Source: an uncultured bacterium (lineage in GTDB: Bacteria; Actinomycetota; Actinomycetes; S36-B12). From it: a DNA stretch of 12,395 nucleotides. Where the stretch lies: assembly GCA_903896585.1 (NCBI GenBank), contig CAITYI010000297.1, positions 1-12,395 on the forward strand, in the 5' to 3' direction. Of the stretch, positions 6,861 to 12,395 are shown one piece after another (positions within the stretch are counted from its first letter, which is position 1; each line of letters begins with the position of its first letter). The notes beneath the pieces were generated by a model. That model did no database searches, was not told where the DNA came from, and saw only the letters and a list, made by a program, of their open reading frames with translations. The translations under genes and the position numbers were made by a program.

Positions 6861-7417
6861 ATGGGGGAGTAGTAGTTCTCGCATCCGGCACAGGTTCCCT
6901 CTTTCAAGCGATCCTCAATTCAGATATTGGCCCATTGGTCTGTTCCTTGGTGACAGATGTTCCCGACTGTGGAGCAGTAGATTTTGCACGCAGCGCGGGG
7001 ATTCCTGTGCAAGCGGTGCCATTAACGGGTGGGTTGTCTCGGGATGATTGGAACCGCGATCTAGCTACTGCGGTAGCACAGTGGAATCCAGCGCTGATCG
7101 TTTCCGCCGGGTTCATGCGAATTTTGGGGCCGTTGTTCGTGGATTCATTTCCCAACCGAATCATCAATTCACATCCGGCTCTGTTGCCCAATTTCCCCGG
7201 CGCACATGCCGTTCGCGATGCCATAAGTGCAGGTGCGACTCAGACGGGTTGCACCATTCACTTTGTTGACCACGGTGTGGACACTGGTGCGATCGTGGCC
7301 CAAGAATCGGTGGATGTACAACCCGGTGACACCGAAGAGATACTCCACGAAAGAATTAAGGTGGTTGAGAGGGTTTTGTTACCGGCTACGATTAAAGAGT
7401 TACTTCAATCCAGTTAA
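6857..7417 (+). CDS. purN: Phosphoribosylglycinamide formyltransferase (GAR transformylase)
   Basis: Transfers a formyl group from 10-formyltetrahydrofolate to GAR, the first of the two folate-dependent steps in de novo purine synthesis. The 186-residue product is complete but slightly short for the family. Key parts: VVVLASGTGSLFQAIL (5-20), the phosphate-binding N-terminal loop, here SGTGS instead of the SGxGTN of E. coli, as usual in Actinobacteria; FMRILGP (86-92); and the catalytic trio Asn104 and His106 (INSHPALLP) plus Asp142 (HGVDTGAIVAQ), equivalent to Asn106, His108 and Asp144 of E. coli. It starts at GTG 6857, overlapping the upstream stop in GTGA, with a weak TGGAAG site 7 nt before. 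It precedes purH but is separated from it by an 84-nt repeat-bearing spacer. Confidence 0.95.
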   Translation: MNGGVVVLASGTGSLFQAILNSDIGPLVCSLVTDVPDCGAVDFARSAGIPVQAVPLTGGLSRDDWNRDLATAVAQWNPALIVSAGFMRILGPLFVDSFPNRIINSHPALLPNFPGAHAVRDAISAGATQTGCTIHFVDHGVDTGAIVAQESVDVQPGDTEEILHERIKVVERVLLPATIKELLQSS

Positions 7418-7421
7418 ATTA

Positions 7422-7469
7422 AAGTTGATCTGAATATAAGTCGATCTGAATGTAAGTTGATAAGTGAGT
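7422..7469 (+). repeat. Three imperfect 16-nt tandem repeats between purN and purH
   Basis: Units are 7422-7437 (AAGTTGATCTGAATAT), 7438-7453 (AAGTCGATCTGAATGT) and 7454-7469 (AAGTTGATAAGTGAGT). Units 1 and 2 agree at 14 of 16 positions; unit 3 keeps the first eight and agrees with unit 1 at 10 of 16. The AT-rich block contains TATAAG (7435-7440), five of six matches to a -10 box, but no matching -35 at normal distance, so a purH promoter here is possible rather than shown. It is not a purine riboswitch: no aptamer-like stem arrangement is present. Confidence 0.75.
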
Positions 7470-7501
7470 TGTGACCCTGACGAGGAAGGTTTTCTTTTCT
7501 G

Positions 7502-9070
7502 ATGACGACACCGCCCGTTGGTCTGCGTCCGGTGAGGCGGGCGTTGTTGTCCGTCTACGACAAGTCCGGAATAGTAGAACTGGCAGCCGCATTAAGTGCC
7601 TTGGGTATAGAAATCGTTTCGACGGGGTCCACTGCACAAACAATTGAGAAAACAGGTGTTCCGGTCACGCCGGTGAGTGCGGTCACTTCATTTCCGGAGT
7701 GCCTCGATGGTCGGGTCAAGACTTTGCATCCGGCCATTCACGCCGGATTATTGGCGGATACTCGAAATCCTGATCATGTACAACAACTCGAAGAACTTGA
7801 TATCAAGCCTTTTGATTTGGTGGTTGTTAATCTATATCCGTTTAACGAAACCGTGGCTAGCGGAGCCGGAATAGATGCCTGTGTGGAGCAGATAGATATT
7901 GGAGGACCTGCCATGATTCGCGCATCCGCTAAGAACTTCGCCAGTGTCGCTGTCGTAGTGTCTCCAGCTGCATATCCGAGGATCATTGAGGCCATCCAAC
8001 TTGGAGGTACCAGTCTGCAAGTGCGAGCCGCACTTGCCGCAGAAGCATTCACCCACACCGCGACCTATGACATTGCGGTAGGTACGTGGATGACCACGGT
8101 CGTCGCATCCGAAGATCTGGAATTCCCTCGTTGGCGCGCAACAGCATGGAAACGCAGCGAGGTGTTGCGCTATGGAGAGAATCCGCACCAAGACGCTGCT
8201 TCTTATATTGCTGTTGCGCAAGACGTCGGCATTGCCAATTCCGAGCAACTACATGGGAAACCCATGTCGTACAACAATTTCATTGATGCTGATTCAGCCT
8301 GGCGTGCTGCATCCGACTTTAGTGACCCTGCGGTTGCGATTATTAAGCACTCGAATCCATGCGGCATTGCTACGGGGTTAAACATTGACGAGGCCTATAA
8401 CAAAGCCCATGCCACCGACCCGGTCTCCGCATTTGGTGGTGTAGTTGCCGCAAACCGGATGGTCACCGCAGACATGGCTCGCGCATTAGTACCCGTGTTC
8501 ACTGAAGTAATCATCGCTCCGGATTTTGATCCAAAAGCATTGGAGATTTTGAAAGAGAAGGCGAATCTTCGAATTCTGAAGTTACCCGTGCCGCGCCCAG
8601 GCCGAAAATTTGAATCGCGAACTATTTCAGGTGGTCTCTTAGTGCAAACGTCCGACACCTTGGATGCGCCCGGAGACTCACCCGACACCTGGCAATTGGT
8701 GTCAGGGGAACCGGCGAGTGCATCAGTCATGCAGGATCTTGAGTTTGCCTGGCGTGCCTGTCGATCAGTTAAATCCAATGCGATTCTGCTCGCCAAGCAT
8801 CAGGCGGCAGTAGGAATTGGCATGGGACAGGTCAATCGTGTTGATTCTGCGCACTTGGCTGTCACGCGCGCTGGCGATCGAGCGGCCGGGTCAGTTGCAG
8901 CATCCGACGCCTTCTTCCCATTTGCAGATGGACTTCAAGTTCTCATTGATGCCGGAATTCAAGCGGTTGTCCAGCCAGGTGGCTCCATGCGGGACCAAGA
9001 AGTAATTGAGGCCGCCCAGGCTGCAGGTATCACCATGTACTTCACCGATACCCGACACTTCTTTCATTAA
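7502..9070 (+). CDS. purH: Bifunctional AICAR transformylase / IMP cyclohydrolase
   Basis: Catalyses the last two steps to IMP: formylation of AICAR with 10-formyl-THF, then ring closure. The 522-residue protein has full length. The MGS-like cyclohydrolase domain (about 12-145) shows ALLSVYDKSGIVELA, STGSTAQTI, and FPECLDGRVKTLHPAIHAG (64-82). The transformylase domain (about 150-455) shows RYGENPHQ (223-230), LHGKPMSYNNFIDADSAW (250-267), Lys282-His283 in IIKHSNPCG, DPVSAFGG (306-313), and SNAILLAKHQAAVGIGMGQ (425-443), ending with SDAFFPFADG and QPGGSMRD. The C-terminus reads RHFFH where most PurH proteins have RHFRH. ATG 7502 follows GAGGAAGG (7482-7489) at a rather long 12-nt distance; no better in-frame start is seen. 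A transporter gene follows after 16 nt. Confidence 0.97.
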   Translation: MTTPPVGLRPVRRALLSVYDKSGIVELAAALSALGIEIVSTGSTAQTIEKTGVPVTPVSAVTSFPECLDGRVKTLHPAIHAGLLADTRNPDHVQQLEELDIKPFDLVVVNLYPFNETVASGAGIDACVEQIDIGGPAMIRASAKNFASVAVVVSPAAYPRIIEAIQLGGTSLQVRAALAAEAFTHTATYDIAVGTWMTTVVASEDLEFPRWRATAWKRSEVLRYGENPHQDAASYIAVAQDVGIANSEQLHGKPMSYNNFIDADSAWRAASDFSDPAVAIIKHSNPCGIATGLNIDEAYNKAHATDPVSAFGGVVAANRMVTADMARALVPVFTEVIIAPDFDPKALEILKEKANLRILKLPVPRPGRKFESRTISGGLLVQTSDTLDAPGDSPDTWQLVSGEPASASVMQDLEFAWRACRSVKSNAILLAKHQAAVGIGMGQVNRVDSAHLAVTRAGDRAAGSVAASDAFFPFADGLQVLIDAGIQAVVQPGGSMRDQEVIEAAQAAGITMYFTDTRHFFH

Positions 9071-9086
9071 TCAAAATTTCATCTAG

Positions 9087-10055
9087 GTGAGGATTGGCAT
9101 CAGCACACATCGCGTGAGAGAAGTTGCCCTGGTTGGTGCCTTCTTTTTTGGAGCCCTGGTCTCGGTCCAGGGGCGCGTAAATGGCGAATTGGCCGGATTC
9201 GCGGGAAGCGGTGTCGAGGCCGCAGTTATCAGTTTTGGGTCAGGCTTTGTGATTCTCTCAATAATGGCCTTGCTGAGCGGCAAAGTGCGTGCCGGAATCG
9301 GGCGAATAGTCGCAGAATTGCGGGTGGGTAGTTTCCCCCGGTGGCAGGTGCTGGGAGGCGTGCTCGGCGGATTCTATGTTGGGGTGCAAACGAGTTCCGT
9401 GCCGTTGATTGGCGTCGCCCTATTTACTGTGACAGTTGTAGCCGGGCAAATTGTGAACTCGATCGTGGTGGATCGTGTTGGCCTGAGCCCTGCCGGAGTT
9501 GTTCGGATTACTCCAATGCGACTGTTATCTGCCTTTATTGCGATTTCGGGAGTAGTCATTGCGGCGTCCAATCGATTCGACAGTACTGGTTTTGAAATTA
9601 TCCCCATTATTTTGGCGTTGACGGCAGGCGCTGGGATCGCGGTTCAGCAGGCCATTAACGGACGATTGGGAATTGAGGCAAGAAACTCATTTTCTGCCGC
9701 TTGGTTTAATTTCGTTTTCGGAACTACCGCGCTCGGTGTGGCATTTGTGATTCTGATTCTCGGGAGCGAAACAAGAATCGAGTCAGCTTCGGGTGCTCCG
9801 TGGTGGGCATACTCAGGTGGAGTCTTGGGAGTAATTTTCATTGCCATGGCGGTTTGGGCGGTCCCTCGAATTGGTGTGCTGCTTTTTGCTCTAATCTCCA
9901 TCAGTGGTCAGCTCTCAGCTGCAGTGGTGCTCGATATTGTCCTACCAACCGACGGCACGGAGTTAGGTGCACAACTCTTTATTGGAATCGGGCTCACCTT
10001 TGTGGCGATTGCATTATCAACGGTGCCCAGATTGATTGGGTCGAGGAGCAGATGA
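9087..10055 (+). CDS. YdcZ/DUF606-type DMT superfamily transporter, two fused repeats
   Basis: A predicted inner-membrane permease of the drug/metabolite transporter superfamily, 322 residues, about ten membrane segments. It is an internal duplication of the ~150-residue five-segment YdcZ unit. GALVSVQGRVNGELAG (22-37) corresponds to GAGIAVQQAINGRLGI (181-196), and WQVLGGVLGGFYVGVQTSS...GVALFTVTVVAGQIVNSIVVD corresponds to WWAYSGGVLGVIFIAMAVWA...GVLLFALISISGQLSAAVVLD. In some bacteria the halves are separate small genes. Substrate is unknown; members are variously proposed to export or import small metabolites. The start is uncertain: GTG 9087 has no ribosome site before it, and GTG 9114 in frame is an alternative preceded at a long distance by AGGTGAGG (9085-9092). 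It interrupts the purH-folD order common in Actinobacteria and is close enough to purH (16 nt) for co-transcription. Confidence 0.85.
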   Translation: MRIGISTHRVREVALVGAFFFGALVSVQGRVNGELAGFAGSGVEAAVISFGSGFVILSIMALLSGKVRAGIGRIVAELRVGSFPRWQVLGGVLGGFYVGVQTSSVPLIGVALFTVTVVAGQIVNSIVVDRVGLSPAGVVRITPMRLLSAFIAISGVVIAASNRFDSTGFEIIPIILALTAGAGIAVQQAINGRLGIEARNSFSAAWFNFVFGTTALGVAFVILILGSETRIESASGAPWWAYSGGVLGVIFIAMAVWAVPRIGVLLFALISISGQLSAAVVLDIVLPTDGTELGAQLFIGIGLTFVAIALSTVPRLIGSRSR

Positions 10056-10095
10056 CGGGATTTTTTCAAGAGCCGGCGTATGCAAGGATGCGACC

Positions 10096-10947
10096 ATGAT
10101 TCTTGATGGAAAAGCCACGGCCCACGCGGTCAAGCAAGATCTCCGCGTTCGGGTAGATGCACTTAAGGCATTGGGAGTGTTCCCCGGTCTGGGCACCGTG
10201 CTCGTGGGTGGAGACCCCGGTTCCCATGCATATGTAGGTGGTAAACACAAAGATTGTGCCGAGGTTGGCATCACATCTATTCGGGTGGAACTGCCAGAGG
10301 ACTCCACCCAAGCCGATGTCGATGCAGAGATCGCTCGACTCAACGCTGACCCTTCGGTGACCGGTTATATTGTGCAACTGCCCCTGCCAAAGCACTTAGA
10401 TTCCAATCGGGTTTTGGAACTTATGGATCCAAACAAGGATGCAGATGGCCTACACCCCATGAACCTTGGGCGTTTGGTCCTCGGTATTGAAGCACCACTT
10501 CCTTGCACTCCTCGGGGAATCGTTGAGCTCCTGCGCCGCTACGACATTAACCTCAACGGGGCTCATGTTGTGGTTGTTGGTCGTGGAGTGACCGTTGGTC
10601 GTCCACTGGGACTTCTCCTGACTCGCCGCACTGAGAATTCGACGGTCACTTTGTGCCACACCGGGACAAAAGATCTGGCATCGGAATTGAAGCGTGCTGA
10701 CATTATTGTTGCTGCAGCAGGAGTACCCGGAATTGTTAGTGCCCAAAACGTCAAACCCGGTGCGGCGGTCTTGGATGTTGGTATTACCCGCACCGATCAA
10801 GGCTTGGTGGGCGATGTCGCCCCAGATGTTGCCGATGTTGCAGCATTTATTGCACCCATGCCCGGCGGGGTCGGACCCATGACCCGCGCCATGCTGCTGA
10901 CCAATGTGGTGGAGAGTGCCGAACGAGCAGCTCGCAAAAGCTCGTGA
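10096..10947 (+). CDS. folD: Bifunctional methylenetetrahydrofolate dehydrogenase / methenyl-THF cyclohydrolase
   Basis: Interconverts 5,10-methylene-THF and 10-formyl-THF using NADP, supplying the formyl donor used by PurN and PurH. The 283-residue product matches FolD throughout: MILDGKATA start, GSHAYVGGKHKDCAEVGI with Tyr46 and catalytic Lys50, YIVQLPLPKH (91-100), DADGLHPMN (115-123), PCTPRGIVELL (136-146), the NADP loop GRGVTVGRPLGLLL (162-175), and PMPGGVGPMTRAML (254-267). GRG in place of the GRS of E. coli is usual in Actinobacteria. ATG 10096 is preceded by AAGGA (10084-10088) at 7 nt; an upstream in-frame TTG at 10036 overlaps the transporter gene and adds residues absent from the family. 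A DUF3017 gene follows after 24 nt. Confidence 0.97.
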   Translation: MILDGKATAHAVKQDLRVRVDALKALGVFPGLGTVLVGGDPGSHAYVGGKHKDCAEVGITSIRVELPEDSTQADVDAEIARLNADPSVTGYIVQLPLPKHLDSNRVLELMDPNKDADGLHPMNLGRLVLGIEAPLPCTPRGIVELLRRYDINLNGAHVVVVGRGVTVGRPLGLLLTRRTENSTVTLCHTGTKDLASELKRADIIVAAAGVPGIVSAQNVKPGAAVLDVGITRTDQGLVGDVAPDVADVAAFIAPMPGGVGPMTRAMLLTNVVESAERAARKSS

Positions 10948-10959
10948 GTTGTTAGCCTT

Positions 10960-10966
10960 GAGGTGA
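10960..10966 (+). promoter_or_regulatory. Ribosome binding site deciding the start of the DUF3017 gene
   Basis: GAGGTGA is a strong match to the anti-16S sequence, 5 nt before ATG 10972. The upstream GTG 10963 lies within it, so ATG 10972 is the start. Confidence 0.7.
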
Positions 10967-10971
10967 TTAAT

Positions 10972-11280
10972 ATGGACAACACCGGCGCCAGTGTGCACCC
11001 GCTGCCTAAGCGGAAAAGATCTCGATTTGCCCAGTGGCCCATTACTTTCGTACTTCTTGGAATCGGTATCTCACTTATTCTGATCGCCACGGATCATTTC
11101 CGGCGCGGCTCAATTGGTCTGGCCGTGAGCGTGTTACTGGCTGCATTTCTTCGACTTTTCCTATCAAATTCGACGGCTGGAATGCTGGTGGTTCGGTCCA
11201 AAGCCGTCGATGTCGCCGTTTTGGGATTTTTGGGCGTGATACTCACCATATTTGCCCTGTGGGTCCCGGCCCCAAACTGA
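10972..11280 (+). CDS. DUF3017 domain small membrane protein
   Basis: A 102-residue protein of unknown function with a basic N-terminal stretch (PKRKRSRFAQWP, about 12-23) and three hydrophobic segments (roughly 24-41, 49-65 and 81-99). The pattern WP..FVLLG.GISL, the middle LAAFLRLFL, and the conserved loop AGMLVVRSKAVDVAVL match the actinobacterial DUF3017 family, typically found between folD and mdh, as here. The 'RSR..D' style loop between segments 2 and 3 is the most conserved part and probably faces the cytoplasm given the basic N-terminus. It likely shares a transcript with folD (24-nt spacing). Its stop codon lies inside the first copy of a 13-nt tandem duplication. Confidence 0.88.
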   Translation: MDNTGASVHPLPKRKRSRFAQWPITFVLLGIGISLILIATDHFRRGSIGLAVSVLLAAFLRLFLSNSTAGMLVVRSKAVDVAVLGFLGVILTIFALWVPAPN

Positions 11281-11295
11281 AACCCCGAACTGAAA
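11270..11295 (+). repeat. Two 13-nt tandem repeats at the DUF3017 gene end
   Basis: CCCCAAACTGAAA (11270-11282) is followed directly by CCCCGAACTGAAA (11283-11295), 12 of 13 identical. The first copy contains the DUF3017 stop codon TGA (11278-11280). A simple local duplication is the likeliest origin. Confidence 0.75.
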
Positions 11296-11313
11296 TACCA
11301 CTCCACGACACGG

Positions 11314-11331
11314 TATCTTGACGTCAAGATA
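11314..11331 (+). promoter_or_regulatory. Perfect 18-bp palindrome, probable operator of mdh
   Basis: TATCTTGACGTCAAGATA is fully self-complementary about the 11322/11323 boundary. It contains TTGACG (11318-11323), close to a consensus -35 box, though only weak -10 candidates (TAGGTC at 11338, CAATGT at 11343) follow, at non-ideal distances. A symmetric site of this size overlapping a -35 and lying 38 nt before mdh is typical of a dimeric repressor such as a MarR-family protein. In Streptomyces the MarR-type regulator TamR is reported to act at central-carbon promoters, but I cannot confirm that its site matches. It has no loop, so a terminator role is unlikely. Confidence 0.65.
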
Positions 11332-11357
11332 ATTCGCTAGGTCAATGTTTTCACGTG

Positions 11358-11363
11358 AAGGGA
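11358..11363 (+). promoter_or_regulatory. Ribosome binding site deciding the mdh start
   Basis: AAGGGA lies 6 nt before ATG 11370. The upstream in-frame GTG 11355 has no ribosome site and would add residues before the Rossmann fold that the family lacks. Confidence 0.65.
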
Positions 11364-11369
11364 ATACTC

Positions 11370-12326
11370 ATGTCACGCTCGGGCAAAGTCGCCGTTATTG
11401 GCGCAGGTTTCTATGGATCAACAACCGCACTGCGGCTCGCAGAGTACGACATCTTTGAGACCGTCGTTCTCACCGATGTCCTCGACGGCAAAGCCGAGGG
11501 ATTGGCTTTGGACATGAATCAATCCCGCTGGATTGAAGGATTCGAAACCAAAATCGTGGGGCAAACAACTGGAACCGATGGCACCGGCTACGAGGCCATT
11601 GCCGGATCTGAAATCGTAATTATCACGGCGGGCATGCCCCGCAAGCCCGGCATGAGTCGCATGGATCTCATTGAAACAAATGCGAAGATCATGCGTGGTG
11701 TTGCGGAAAATATCGCCACGTACGCACCTGACTGCGTGATCATTAATGTGGCTAATCCACTCGATGAAATGACAGCACTTGCCCAAATTGTGTCGAAGTT
11801 TCCATATAACCGAGTAATCGGCCAAGCGGGAATGCTTGATACTGCCCGGTTCTCCCATTTCGTTGCCGAAGAGCTACAAGTTCCAGTATCTAGCGTCACC
11901 ACGCTGACATTGGGTTCACATGGAGACACCATGGTTCCTGTGGCATCTGCCTGCAGTGTGGACGGAAAGCCACTATCTGAAATCCTGTCACAAGAGAAAA
12001 TCGATGAACTCGTGGAACGCACCCGCAATGGCGGTGCGGAGATTGTGGCACTTCTTAAAACCGGCTCCGCCTATTACGCACCATCAGCTGCCGCCGCTCG
12101 CATGGCGCGTGCGGTTCACGAGAACTCGGGGACCGTCATGCCGGTGTGCGCTTGGGTCGATGGTGAATACGGGCTCTCCGGCGCCTATTTGGGAGTGGAA
12201 GCAGAGATCGGAAGCACTGGAATTAAGAAGGTCATTGAAACTCCATTAACCGATTCGGAGAAAACCCTCCTTACTGAGGCATATGTCGCAGTAAAGGCCA
12301 AACAAGCCGATGTACAAACCCTTTAA
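11370..12326 (+). CDS. mdh: Malate dehydrogenase (NAD-dependent, LDH-like type)
   Basis: Interconverts malate and oxaloacetate in the TCA cycle. The 318-residue protein belongs to the LDH-like (tetrameric, Bacillus-type) malate dehydrogenases. Evidence: N-terminal Rossmann GAGFYG (11-16), Asp36 after the second strand indicating NAD preference, the substrate loop AGMPRKPGMSRMDL (87-100), in which Arg91 selects malate over lactate and Arg97 binds substrate, NVANPLD (126-132), the catalytic Asp157 in GMLDTARF, Arg160, and proton-acceptor His184 in GSHGDTMVP. Two slight oddities: GAGFYG where GAGxVG is usual, and GQAGMLDT where GMAGVLDS is common. Start ATG 11370 is set by AAGGGA. The perfect palindrome upstream suggests its own regulated promoter rather than read-through from folD, and the next gene, probably icd, follows after 58 nt. 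Confidence 0.95.
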   Translation: MSRSGKVAVIGAGFYGSTTALRLAEYDIFETVVLTDVLDGKAEGLALDMNQSRWIEGFETKIVGQTTGTDGTGYEAIAGSEIVIITAGMPRKPGMSRMDLIETNAKIMRGVAENIATYAPDCVIINVANPLDEMTALAQIVSKFPYNRVIGQAGMLDTARFSHFVAEELQVPVSSVTTLTLGSHGDTMVPVASACSVDGKPLSEILSQEKIDELVERTRNGGAEIVALLKTGSAYYAPSAAAARMARAVHENSGTVMPVCAWVDGEYGLSGAYLGVEAEIGSTGIKKVIETPLTDSEKTLLTEAYVAVKAKQADVQTL

Positions 12327-12348
12327 CCCTCTACCCAACTAACCCTCG
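12317..12348 (+). repeat. Short AACCCT-type 8-nt periodic repeat after mdh
   Basis: Successive octamers AACCCTTT, AACCCTCT, ACCCAACT and AACCCTCG span the end of mdh and the following spacer. Units 1, 2 and 4 share AACCCT; unit 3 is out of register. Too short to exclude chance in this C-rich stretch. The rest of the spacer to 12370 holds no hairpin or promoter I can defend. Confidence 0.35.
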
Positions 12349-12384
12349 CACTTTTTGTCACTGCTATTACAGGAGTAGCCCTTC

Positions 12385-12395
12385 ATGTCGAATAA
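12385..12395 (+). CDS. Start of a further gene, cut off by the window end (possibly icd)
   Basis: ATG at 12385 reads Met-Ser-Asn before the window ends. AGGAG (12371-12375) lies 9 nt upstream, a good ribosome site, so a real start is likely. Isocitrate dehydrogenase (icd) is the frequent neighbour of mdh in this class, but three codons cannot identify the protein. Confidence 0.5.

Noticed and set aside
7418..7501. Purine riboswitch or PurR-type operator before purH
   Set aside because: The only structure is the direct 16-nt repeat; no aptamer helices and no convincing inverted repeat were found.
10061..10066. T6 run after the transporter gene as a terminator tail
   Set aside because: No adjacent GC-rich hairpin; the nearest stem (CCCA/TGGG, about 10026-10040) is 4 bp and too far upstream.
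10036..10095. Longer N-terminus for FolD from TTG 10036
   Set aside because: Overlaps the transporter gene and adds 20 residues not seen in FolD; ATG 10096 has a good ribosome site and the canonical start of the family.
1..12395. Defence island, prophage, IS element or CRISPR array
   Set aside because: All long frames are accounted for by housekeeping or conserved actinobacterial genes; no transposase, integrase, spaced repeats or att-like duplications are visible.

Overview
The window reads as a densely packed chromosomal segment of an actinobacterium (class Actinomycetes). The order sucC-sucD-DUF6350 protein-purN-purH-folD-DUF3017 protein-mdh is a conserved linkage of that class, and the DUF6350 and DUF3017 families are essentially confined to it. 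Base composition is only moderately GC-rich by eye, the proteins are compact, spacers are short, and two genes have TANNNT -10 boxes exactly 6 nt before an ATG, the leaderless pattern common in Actinobacteria. This would fit a free-living, possibly aquatic, streamlined lineage, but that placement is inference. There is no phage, IS element, CRISPR array, rRNA or tRNA gene, and no gene-free stretch longer than 300 bases.

Layout: (1) 19-702 (+) is an AlkD-type DNA alkylation repair protein, convergent with (2) a malic enzyme on the minus strand (713-2110). (3) A 59-bp divergent promoter region separates the malic enzyme from a stand-alone cobalamin-binding acyl-CoA mutase subunit (2170-2586, +). 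(4) A 145-nt spacer with a possible three-helix structure and three 19-nt tandem repeats precedes sucC-sucD (2732-4776). (5) Two polytopic membrane proteins (DUF6350, 4877-6124; a YciC/DUF975-like protein, 6141-6860) lead with a 4-nt overlap into purN (6857-7417). (6) After a spacer with three 16-nt tandem repeats come purH (7502-9070), a duplicated YdcZ-type DMT transporter (9087-10055), folD (10096-10947) and a DUF3017 protein (10972-11280). (7) A perfect 18-bp palindrome containing a TTGACG -35-like hexamer precedes mdh (11370-12326). (8) The first codons of another gene, probably icd by synteny, start at 12385.

How the genes work together: most of the window is the TCA/anaplerotic node joined to purine and one-carbon metabolism. 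The B12 subunit probably belongs to a mutase whose large subunit lies elsewhere and may deliver succinyl-CoA. SucCD converts succinyl-CoA to succinate with ATP formation, Mdh makes oxaloacetate, and malic enzyme drains malate to pyruvate. FolD supplies 10-formyl-THF, which PurN and PurH use at the two folate-dependent steps of purine synthesis. The gene content is conventional. What deserves attention is the non-coding layer: the palindrome before mdh, the overlapping divergent leaderless promoters, the possible structured sucC leader, and a recurrent pattern of short imperfect tandem duplications at gene junctions.
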